From: Dysidea avara
Lineage: Eukaryota > Porifera > Demospongiae > Dictyoceratida > Dysideidae
DNA length: 64,000 nt
Direction of reading: 5' to 3'
NCBI RefSeq assembly: GCF_963678975.1
Contig: NC_089279.1
Location: forward strand, 34,167,297-34,231,296
The notes beneath the pieces were generated by a model that worked only from the letters and a program-made list of their open reading frames with translations, ran no database searches and was not told the DNA's origin. Both the position numbers and the translations under genes were made by a program. This document shows, one piece after another, positions 1 through 10,400 of the stretch. Position 1 is the stretch's first letter. Every line of letters starts with the position of its first letter.

Positions 1-445
1 CCATTTTTCCTATTAACATGATTGCAGTCAGTGACAGATGCAAGCAGGATGTGGTCAAGAATTTTTACAAGGGAAAAAATCTTTCCAGTATCATTTGGTG
101 CAAAGTGAAGTGGAGATGGTCATTTGAGATGATGGGTACTCCACCAAAGATATCATTCAGTATGGAGACCTTCATATATGCACTCGATCGGTGTAGTATT
201 CAACATAATTCAAGTGTTCAATATATGAATAAAAATTTTTGTGCTGAGGTTTGCCAAATGCAGGTCAGTTCTATGTGTCTCATTGCATTATGTTGGACAG
301 CAATAAAAACATGTATGTTACTGACTGTGGTAATGGCATTGTTGTGATGTTCAGTATGGATGGCAATTTCAGTGAGAAGATTGACTGCGTCATGCCACAG
401 GCTATACACATTGATCAAGATTGTTACATCATCACTACTATATGA
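1..445 (+). pseudogene. Decayed NHL-repeat-like coding fragment
   Basis: Positions 251-445 read as a 64-residue stretch containing LDSNKNMYVTDCGNGIVVMF followed by SMDGNF. This resembles an NHL repeat blade (Asp-x-x-x-Asn-x-Tyr-Val-Thr-Asp-x-x-Asn), as found in TRIM-NHL and related beta-propeller proteins. A second blade-like stretch (INMIAVSDRCKQDVVK) lies upstream at about 15-65 in another frame. The frame changes between the two, no start codon or clean splice sites are visible, and the left end is cut by the window. It may be the degraded 3' end of an NHL gene lying to the left. Two repeats are too little for a firm family call. Confidence 0.3.
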
Positions 446-1130
446 TCAATGCTCATTATTTTTAGCGATAGTAACTATCTCACTGTGTTTAGCCCCAGAC
501 CTGCCATGAAATTAATAAACAAGATAAAAGAATTTTTCACACTGAATGCATTGCTGTTAACAGAATCGGTGCATTTTATACAGTACATTTCAAATTCACA
601 GAAAATTAAGGCCAATGAAACTTGATTAGCAGTTTCGCATCATCGCCCACATGCTTTTTATATACCCGCATGGAATTTCATTATTGGTATTGCAGATCGA
701 AATACTCTAATAGAGCAGTAACTTTTATTCTAATAGAGCAATCAGCTATACTCTAATGAAAAAATCACTTGTTTAGGAATTACAGAAATAGCTGAATATT
801 CTAGTAACATACTTTAGCTGTTTAATGCAAGAGTAATTAATGTAGATCTCACTGTTTTTTGGCAGAAATCTTCATGTTAGAGATGTGTGTTGTGCTTTTG
901 GAAAATAATGAATAATGAATAATAACTGCCCGCCTGCATCCTTTTTTCAAAAAATTGAGCAAGAAACTGGTAATCAAGCTTCATTGGCCTTATAATTACA
1001 AATTTAATTCAATATTATTAATATGCTACAATGGATTCCCACAGAGGGACAATTACAAGTGAAATAATCAATGGACAGTGGATTTGGAGATTCCTAAATG
1101 GTTGTAAATTAACACTGATTTGTCAACTGT
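446..1130. other. AT-rich non-coding stretch with a short dispersed motif
   Basis: No open frame with recognisable protein content. At 701-720 and 727-742 there are two copies, about 25 bp apart, of a short motif (reverse complement GACTGYTCTATTAGAGTAT) that recurs at 17.9, 19.3, 21.5, 31.9, 34.0, 57.4 and 58.7 kb. Confidence 0.4.
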
Positions 1131-1131
1131 G

Positions 1132-1400
1132 CAATTGAAGGGGTCAGTGGAAAAAGACGACCAGTGCCATTTTAAATTTTCCATTTTCTAAAAATTAGAA
1201 TTATCTGTTTTAGCCAGGTGAATAATCTTCTCACCAAGTAAGCAACAGAATTTAAAAGTTCATAGCAGTTTCAAATTAGTTTTTAGCAAGTACCACAATA
1301 CTTCAATTATGTCCCTAAATGCTGTTTAATGCCCACTATCAGGTTGCCTAAATTTTCAAATGGTACTTGTCCCCTTTTGCCACTGACCCCTTCAATTGTA
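1132..1400. repeat. Inverted repeat, arms of about 60 bp
   Basis: The sequence CAATTGAAGGGGTCAGTGG at 1132-1152 returns as its reverse complement at about 1378-1398. The similarity extends imperfectly for about 40 further bases toward the centre. Both arms, read outward to inward, encode a similar peptide (IEGVSGKRRPVPF and IEGVSGKRGQVPFEN). I do not recognise the peptide. It looks like an inverted pair of fragments of one coding-type repeat. Confidence 0.5.
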
Positions 1401-1629
1401 AAACCAATAATGTTTATGTGCAGGTTTGATTTTTTTTTGCATATAGTTTGCTTATTGTGATGTATTAATAATGAATGAAACTTGTTGATAACCAATCATT
1501 GTTCAACTATCCCTCTAGGGACCTTCAGGGAGGCAACAAGTTAGCCTATGGCACAGGGAGTCAGAAACCTGCATGAACCTGAAAACTATGTTGAATGCGG
1601 AAAAATCCCAGACTTGCTGAGGAGGATAA

Positions 1630-2335
1630 TTGGAAACAGTGGAAATGGAAATGGTCAAATCATCATATAAATGCACTCTAGAGTAAAACCCTTGTTTAGT
1701 GGCCACCTATTATTAAAGACGACCTTCTTATAAAGACCACCTCTGTACAAAGACCACATTGTAATTAGATCTCAAAGATGGCTAAGGCATACTAACCACT
1801 TCATGGTCACCTTTTATAAAGACCACCTCTTCACATTGCAATAATAGCTAGGTTCCAAAAATCCTACATATGTCATGACCGCTTTATCTAAACAACTAAA
1901 AAGACTAGGCTGTTAAGGTCATCATCTCCTATTAGACCTCATTTTTCATTGATACAGTAGGTTGTAGTGTACTAGCTACATTTCACTTGCATGGAATATA
2001 TTTTTTGTATGACACATTCTGGTATTATATTATTATCTATGCTGGTACAAACTAAGCAATGATGGTATATGACTTGAGTGAAGTGTGGACAAAGAGATGA
2101 CATTGATAAGTCATGAAATACATGTTTGAAGCTTACCAAATATTACCATGTAAAAAAGAGGTGGTCTTTATCAAAGGTGACCATGAAGTGGTCCTTAGCC
2201 ATCTTTGAGATCTAATTACAATGTGGTCTTTGTACAGAGGTGGTCTTTATAAGAAGGTGGCCACTAAACAAGGGTTTTACTCTAGGGTACATTTATATGA
2301 TGATTTGACCATTTCCGTTTTTCATTTCCACTTTC
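1630..2335. repeat. Foldback element 1 (inverted repeat, arms of about 180-200 bp)
   Basis: The arm at 1630-1826 is repeated in reverse complement at 2157-2335, with about 330 bp between. Both arms contain iterated modules of the type GACCACCTCTnnACAAAGACC and the block AATTAGATCTCAAAGATGGC. The modules belong to the same wording family (CCACCT, TTATAAAGACCA) as the 75-bp arrays at 32.6, 37.5 and 53 kb. The structure is that of a non-autonomous foldback/MITE element. I saw no transposase. Confidence 0.75.
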
Positions 2336-2503
2336 CATTTCCATTTCCACTTTCCGTTTCCATTTCCACTTTCCGTTTCCAATTCCACTTTCCGTTTCCA
2401 TTTCCACTTTCCGTTTCCAATTCCACTTTCCGTTTCCATTTCCACTTTCCGTTTCCATTTCCACTTTCCGTTTCCATTTCCACTTTCCGTTTCCAATTGC
2501 CCT
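2308..2503. repeat. Degenerate tandem pyrimidine repeat
   Basis: About ten imperfect copies of an 18-bp unit, TTTCCATTTCCACTTTCCG with AATTCC variants. It grows out of the inner end of foldback element 1, where a short version (GGAAATGGAAATGG) is already present. Long reading frames across it (for example KWKRKVEMETESGNGNG on the minus strand) are products of the repeat, not proteins. Confidence 0.85.
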
Positions 2504-2507
2504 GCTG

Positions 2508-3450
2508 AGGAGCCACATACCCTGGAACGTTGGAAACAGCTGAAATTGAAAGCTGAAACCGAAAAAAATTGGCCAAAACTTCATATTAACAGGTACCTCT
2601 TGACAAAGATCACCTCAGTAATAAGACCACCTCATTATAGTAGTCATGTCAAGTAGGTCCAACAAATATGGCTAAGGTGTAATCAATCAGTCAGTACTTC
2701 AGCTGCAGGGTTGTACAAAAGCATTTACTATCTTATCATTCCAAGACCTAAAGTCCATGGTCATGTCACAAATGAAAATGGAGCAATTGCATAATTTACT
2801 GGATTTTATAATGGATTTCTTATGAATTGTGCATGATTTAGGAGTTTCATAATTTCAAAAAAATTAATGATCTTGGACTTTATTTTATGTCTTGGTAATA
2901 GTTAGACACTCGTAATGGGCATCTTTGAGGATTTAAAAACCTGAGGTGACATCAATAATTACCTGCGCCTCGGTAATTATTGACGTCACCTCAGGTTTTT
3001 AAATCCTCGAAGATGCCTATTACAAGTGTCTAACTATTACCAAGACATAAAGTCCAAGATCATTAATTTTGATTTTGAAACTATGCAACTCCTAAATCAT
3101 GCACAATTCATGAGAAATCCTTTATCAAATCCAGTATATATCAGCAGTGTAAATTATGCATGCAATTGTTCCATTTTCATTTGTGACATGACCATGGACT
3201 TTAGGTCTTGGCATGATACGATAGTACACTGTATATCCTTTTGTACAACCCTGCAGCTGTACTGACTGATTGATTGATTACATTTATGAGTACACCTTAG
3301 CCATACTCGTCGGACCTACTTGACATGACTACTATAATGGAGTGGTCTTATTATAGAGGTAGTTTTTGTCAAGAGGTACCTGTTAATATGAAGTTTTGGC
3401 CAATTTTAGCATTTCAGTTTCAGCTGCTTCCAATGTCCCTGGGTTCTAGG
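2508..3450. repeat. Foldback element 2: palindrome with arms of about 450 bp
   Basis: The left arm, about 2508-2963, is the reverse complement of the right arm, about 2972-3450. The loop is only about 8 bp (TGCGCCTC, 2964-2971). Near the loop the arms are almost identical; outward they differ by scattered substitutions and small indels. Modules such as ATAAGACCACCTCATTATAG and CATGTCAAGTAGGTCC in the outer arms link it to the 75-bp repeat family. A transcript across it would form a long hairpin RNA. Confidence 0.85.
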
Positions 3451-4466
3451 ATTTCCTTTGCATTCAGTCAGTACAATTTAAAAATTATAGAAGTCACAGT
3501 GTTAAATCTATGTATTTAAGTAATCATGTGTGTTAGTAATTACTGTATGTGTTTTGTTTTTGTACCTGTTTGTGCTGTATATGTGTTTTAGCTCTGGTAA
3601 GGAAGAACAGTTCATGCCGACTAAATTACATAATAAATCAAATGCAAGAAAAAATGATCACTGCTTGAGTGGATCGTAGGAAAGTATTCATTTGCCATAT
3701 TATCAGCTGTTAATACAAGTTTTCTATCAACATGAAATCAATCAGAAAATGCCCAGATAGCTGTAAGGTACACAGTAGTGGCTTTTGAAATGAATTTTGT
3801 ATGGCGTAATTTTTGTATATTTTGCTAATTGAAATTTAACATGTTACAAGGAATGTTATTGATACGCTAAAGTAATAGACACTTTCAACTACTGATGCTG
3901 CCAGCTGCATGTGCACCTTGTTCAAAAATTGTAATTTCAAACTTCAGAACAGTGCAGCTAGTGATAGCTACATCGTTCAGCCATGACAACTTGTGTGAGA
4001 TTTAACTACTTCAAAACTGCAAAGCATTGTACAGTCCTTTAAAAGCACCAACAACATATGGTAGGTTTTAATTTTCAATTAAAATTGTATCTAGACTGTA
4101 GAGCACAAAATACTTTAAATACATACAAAGCAAATTTCTTAAGAAGTTAGTATTAACTCCCTGTCCCCCCCACCTGCAGTTTTCTAAGCTATGTAAAGAG
4201 ACAGCTTAATTTTTTTTCAGTTACTGCAGTTTAGTGCATGGTTTTGAATGTGCAGACAGTCAACTGTATCCTTTTACAGTAGAAATATGTTTCTTCCTAA
4301 TACAAAAAACCACCCAATCAGTTAAACAACATTGACCACATAATCATGACTTAACACGATACATAAAACATGTCTTTATATGGTAGTTACAGAAAATATA
4401 AGCAGCTAGCTTAAATTTTCAGCCAACTACTGTACATCTGCTGTATAATTTACACTAGTAATAAAT
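3451..4466. other. Intergenic / 3' flank of Rab-like gene A
   Basis: AT-rich sequence downstream of the stop codon of Rab-like gene A (minus strand). No coding potential, tRNA or repeat family noticed. It probably holds the 3' UTR, but no clear AATAAA on the minus strand could be assigned. Confidence 0.35.
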
Positions 4467-7400
4467 TCAGCAACTGCATCTGTGGCTACTTTTTTGTTCC
4501 TCATAAATATTGATTGGTTGATCTCCTTTGGTTGACTGTTGTAATTTAGTGGCAGCCTGGTTCTTATGAATAGAGGCTATAATATCTTGAAATGCTTCCA
4601 TTACATTTTCACCAGTCTTAGCCGAACATTGGTAACACAAGTCAGTACTCATTCGTTTACACTGAGCAGCTACTCTGTATTCCTCTACTTCATTATATAG
4701 GTCACATTTGTTCCCAATTAAAGCCCATACAGTCTCCTCTGAATTTATGTATCTATCAGCATCATCGATCCACTCCTGAAGACTTTCAAAGGTGTAGTTA
4801 TCTTCCACACAGTAGACTAACAAAGCACCAGAAGTATCACGGTAATAGTTGGTCGGTAATGTTGAAAATAGTTCAGCTCCAGCTGTGTCCCAAAGTGATA
4901 CCTATAAAAATGTACCCATATATATATATAACTGCTACAAATATATGCACCACAAATTTTGCAAGTGTTGGTAAGGAAAATGAATAGAACTAGTCTAAGT
5001 TAGTTGTGTATGGACCATTTTTTTGGCTTTAGTAAGTACCATGATTGGTTATTAGGTGCATACGTTTAAAATTTTTAGAGCAGTTATTCATTATAATATG
5101 TATCATGTAGTTAAGGAAGTTTCTGCTAGGAGAGTACTATTTGTGCCCATTCATTTTTCAAGCAATTTGGATTCCAGTTATCAGTCAAATAGTTTGCTTC
5201 AATCAAGGAAACAAAGAGAAGTCAGGTGAAGAAACAGACAGTAGTATACAATCCTGATAAGGCCACTTCAACTAAATTTCTTGTTTCTCGGGCCCGACCG
5301 ACCCATAAAATTTGTAAATGAAATGTTTTTGTTCATTTTTAAAGATCACATGTTCGATCACGTGAGTTTGTGGCGTCGATGTATTGTTGGCTATCCATAT
5401 CTGCTTTGCGTGGGGCGAGCTTGGTTATTACTACAAGAAGAGTTGTAAAAGCAGACTATGGATGGACGTTTGGTCACTTAGATGTACTAACCATAGCCAA
5501 TAGTTTGTTATCGAACGACGTAGTTACACGTGTTGCCATAACTTCAGTTTTAAAAAATTATTACCACCTATTATTATTATTTTATACCTTCCTACCGACC
5601 CACTTTTCAACTAGTTCTAGTCTGAGAAACAAAAGATTTAGTTGAAGTGGCCTAAGTGAGCAATATCCCCATACAGATAGCAAACACATTCCTCATGGTC
5701 CATGTAAGTTTCTTGAGTATGTTCAACTACATTTCTATCAACACAATTGAGCTTGTTAGATGTCATCTCATCTGCTGGATATTCGATAAAGCAGATGAGA
5801 CTGTACTTGATCCAGACAAATGCAGTTCAAATGATCCGGTGGCCCAATCCATTTACAATGCTGATACAGACAATATGGCATATACAGCATATGACCTGGA
5901 AGCTAAGTGCGATGTTAGGCTCAAGACCACACCCTAGTTCTATACATTACAAAGTGTGTACATGAACCAATGAGTGTGTTAACCAGTGCTTCAACTATAT
6001 AAATCAATGGATTAATCCAGAGCTGTAGTTATCACATAGCTAATTAGAAATGGGTTAATTTTTCAGCAGGAAGAGAAGACCTTAACAAATACTGTTGTGA
6101 AACCAAGATCACCAATTTATAGCTGCAACTAAAACCATTATCTTAAACTCATTAACTGATTTAATATGTAAAAGTTATACACATTATTGTACGACATAAT
6201 TGCTAATTAAATTATGTAATAATAATAAAGTCAAGCTACACCCCCACCATATATGTTGGTACTAGCTGTTAACTGATTGTACCTTATCACAGTTGTTTGG
6301 CTGCCCATGAATGTTTCTAAACTTTCTATGGTAGCAGAGTTACATTTTATCTGTACAAATGTCAGGCCTTACTCTATGACATCACTTAAAACTGCTCTAT
6401 ATATAATTTGTGGTTGTGTGACACATGATCGACATGCTTGTATAGAGATCTAAAGATGGTAACATGAAAGAATGTAGACAACAGGAGATGTAGGGAGAAG
6501 AGATAATAAGAACCCTGATACAACAAACTAAAGAATTTAACGGTAAATAGTATAACACACAGATCAGTTCAACAGCTTGATGATATACGGTACATAACGC
6601 TCAAATGCAACGTTGTCTTGCAAGAGTGCAAGCGATAAAAATCTCGCTAATTAAAGGGTGTGGTACCCTTTCACTCGTGAATATTCATTCCAGGATGGAT
6701 ATTCTTAAGCGAAATGGGAATCACACCCTTTAATTAGCGAGTTTTTAAATTGCTCGCATTCTCACAAAATGACATTGCATTTGAGCGGTACCATACTAAG
6801 ATGCTGACAAACATGCGATATTGTGTGTATATGTGTAGATATTGTAAGTGTGGTTATTTTCAAATGTAAGCACTTAAGTATATGGTGTGTTTGTATTTGT
6901 GGGGATTCTTCAGTTACACAACAAACAATGGAACTAGTTTCTGATATTACTATAAAAGTTCCAACATCACCCCCTTTGTCTTCTCAGCAGACATTGAGAA
7001 AGCATTTCTCCATGTCTTCTTAGATGAGACTGACCGGGATTACACAAGATTTCTATGGCTGTTGGATCCCAACAATGCTAGTAGCTCCTTTGTCACTTAC
7101 CGATTCAGGGTGGTGTTATTTGGAACCACCAGTTCCCCGTTTATGCTCAATGCCACCCTGAAATTCCATCTAACACAGAATGCTAATGCTACATCCAGGG
7201 TCTTGTTCCACAATTTGTATGTGGACAACTTGGTGTCTGGATGTGAAAGTGAGGAAGCTGCCATTGAGTACTTCACTGAATCCCGATCGGTGCTAAGCAG
7301 TACTGGTTTCAATTTACATTCATGGGCCTCAAGCTGCTCCCTTCTCCAGACTACTGAATCACAGCACAAAGTCACAAACAACCCAGTGAAGGTGCTTGGT

Positions 7401-10400
7401 ATGCTCTGGAATACTCAGACAGATTCAATCCATCCATCGCCATGTACAGGCACTGGCAATTCACCTGCCCTTACCAAACGAGAAGTCTTACGATGGTCCT
7501 TGGCTATCTTTGATCCACTTGGCTTGATAACACCAGTCACAATTTCTGCCAAACTATTTCTTCAACAATTGTGGCAGGAGCACATTGGCTGGGACATCAG
7601 ACGATCTTTGTGCCAAATGGATGGAATTGCAGATAACATCAGAGGTGCCACAACACTATCATTTCCCAGTCAATATGCTGCATCACTATCAACAACTCAG
7701 AGCATGCACACTTACCTTCACATGTTCGCTGATGCCAGCGTTAAGGCTTACGGAGCTGTAGCATACATTCAACAGAGCCAAAACCTACCCTCACTAGATA
7801 TGTCAAAGTCAAGGGCAGCCCCACTGAAGCAACTAACCTTGCCCAGGCTTGAGTTGAAGGCTGCTGTGCTTGCAGCTAAACTGAGCTCCCTTGTCAAGGC
7901 AGCCTTGAACCTTGAATGTGCTGTGCAGCTTTGGTCGGATAGTAAGATTGTCCTATATTGGATAGCCAGCCATAAGCCACTACAACCATTTGTAAATCAC
8001 AGGGTTGAAGAGATCCGTGTAATATCCACTAACTGGAAATATTGCCCCTCAGCAGACAACCCAGCTGATCTCCTAACTAGAGGCATTACAGCTGAGCAAC
8101 TGAGATTGTCACATCTTTGGGTACATGGCTCAACATGGCTGCCTACACAGTCAGCCTGGGACCCTACAGAGGTTCTACTCACCTGCTTAGAACTAGGATG
8201 CATTGACCATGTGCACAGTGACCAGACTAGGCCTCATAAGAATCTACCAGCTACAGTAGCAAGGATCATTGACAAAACAACTTCAGCAACCTTTCCAAGC
8301 TGCTAGCAGTCACTGCGTACATTCTAAGGTTCGTTAACAATGCCAAGCACACATCCCCCAACACAGCCATGCATTTGTCACCAGCAGAACTTTCACTAGC
8401 TAGTGTGAAGTGGATCTATGCTGTTCAACACGAACATTTCTCAGAAGAAATCCAGAACCCATGATTTTCACTGGTGCGACAGCTGAGATTGTTCTTTGAC
8501 AAGGACATGTTACTTAGGTGTGGTGGGCGAATACACAATGCCCCGTTGTCTGAACAAGCAAGATTCTCATACCTTCTGCCATCGAAACACCACTTCACTA
8601 ACCTGGTGGTACTGCAGGCACACACACAACTACACCACAGTGGCGTCAATGCAACCTTTACATTGATATGCCAATGCTACTGGATACCCTCAGGCAGGCA
8701 ACGTGTACGATCACTGCTTCATAAGTGTGTCACCTGCAAGAGAGCTGTAGGTAAACCTTATGCTATTCCAGATCCCCCACCACTAGTCAAGGATCAAGTG
8801 AATGCCTCATGGCACTTTGAGGTTACAGGTATGGATTTTACAGGTGCTCTGTATGTCCGCAGCAGCACTGGAGGGCAGAAAGTTTATATTTGCCTTTTCA
8901 TCTGTGCAGTATCCAGAGCAATCCATCTTGAAATTGTGTGTGATTTAACCTTGCAGTGTTTTTCACAGGCATTCTGCAGATTCATCAGCCAAAGATCACT
9001 ACCTCGATTAATGCTCTCAGATAATGCGTCCACGTACCAAGCTGCGCTGCAGAAGTTACTCGCATCTGCAGCACTAGCAGAAGAAGAGGAACTAAGTGGC
9101 ACATCATCCTCCATGGTTTGGAGGATTTTGGGAATGGATTATAGGACTCACCAAGTCAATGTTGAAGAAGGTACTGGGTCGAACTCATGCCACCTTAGAG
9201 AGCCTCCAGACCATGGTAGTTGAAGTGGAAGCCATTCTTAACAGCCCCCCCCCCCCCCCTTACCTATGTATCATCTGATACTGATGACATTGACCCAATT
9301 ACACCCTCTCATCTGCTACATGGCAGACCCAATGCTTCTCTGCCACACTATGTTGTCCAGGATGATGAACTGAATGACACAGCTTATGGTGAGACTATAG
9401 ACATAAGAGGAGTGCGAAGGACCAGACCTTATTACTGTCACTTTGGAGCAGGTGGAAGATGGAATACTTGACAGCCTTACGTGAGTTTCATCGAACAACA
9501 GGATCTAATACACAGACAGTGAAGGTTGGAGACATTGTTCTTATTCATGATGATACCATCAGAGTGCAGTGGAAGCTGGCTATAATAGAAGGTGTTAATA
9601 AAGAAGCTGACGGATTCATTTGTTCAGCCACTGTGAGAACATCTACTGGGAGAACGAACCAGCCAATAGTCAAGTTATATCCCTTGGAAGTTACAGCAGC
9701 AGAGCTATCTAATTTACATAATATTACACAAGAGAAATCCACAACACCAACCCCACAGCCTCAGCGGGGTAGAGCACCTCACCGGGCTGCCTTACAGGGA
9801 CGTCAGAAAGTGTAACAATGGACCCACTCCTTACCTCCCCCCCCCCCTCCCCGGGAGAATGTCAAGTATAGATTGACAGACACTTCTGTTGTTGTAATTT
9901 AATATTATGTGATTGCATAATACATGCACATGCGTGATTCTAATACTTCAGACAGATGAAACTGCAATTACATGTGGCACTGAAACTATAGTTGCTGTAA
10001 TCCGCTACTATACTTCACAGCATGCATATTATATGGGATTCTCTATGGTGGATATTAGAATCCACACTAGCCATACTCTCATTTTCTAGCATGATTAACA
10101 ATTGCACAATTATGTTTCTGTTGTATCACAGTAACACAAAACACAGCTATATTGCAGATACATCCAGTGTTGAACATTCAATTTAGTGGAACCGATAACT
10201 GTGCAATGGAGACAACTACGAAGCTGTACTTCAAGCAATACAATTCTTCAAAACCACTATTCATCCTACCACGTGTTAGAGATTTATAATGCTTTTAACT
10301 CCTGATTTTAAGTGAGGAGTCGCCATCACAGATAACTTAATAGCTTCCATTCCTGTGTAATGAAGTGTATAATCTATTAGACTAGTGAAATATTTAACAA

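Larger units (their letters stand above)
6940..9860 (+). mobile_element. 5'-truncated, frameshifted BEL/Pao LTR retrotransposon
   Basis: Order seen: reverse transcriptase from motif ADIEKAF (about 6990), RT/RNase H to 8306, integrase with zinc-binding and catalytic core (about 8310-9115), then a C-terminal Pao-type domain to 9815. This order and the FDPLGLITPV and PRLELKAAVLAAKL motifs are typical of BEL/Pao. Gag, protease and the 5' LTR are absent. A 3' LTR might begin at TGTCAAGTATAG (about 9861), directly after GGGAGAA, but no second copy was found to prove it. It sits in the intron of Rab-like gene A, antisense to that gene. Confidence 0.85.

Noticed and set aside
2221-2584. Overlapping frames rich in Lys-Trp-Lys or Phe-Pro-Phe
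   Set aside because: Produced by the tandem pyrimidine repeat at 2308-2503; present on both strands with no protein features.
5656-5965. Two overlapping plus-strand frames of 93 and 72 codons
   Set aside because: No recognised domain, no splice support, antisense in an intron; the peptide looks random.
7062-7064. Start of the BEL/Pao RT frame at 7062
   Set aside because: The codon is TTG, and the RT frame is open and recognisable further upstream (ADIEKAF at about 6990), so this is not a real start.
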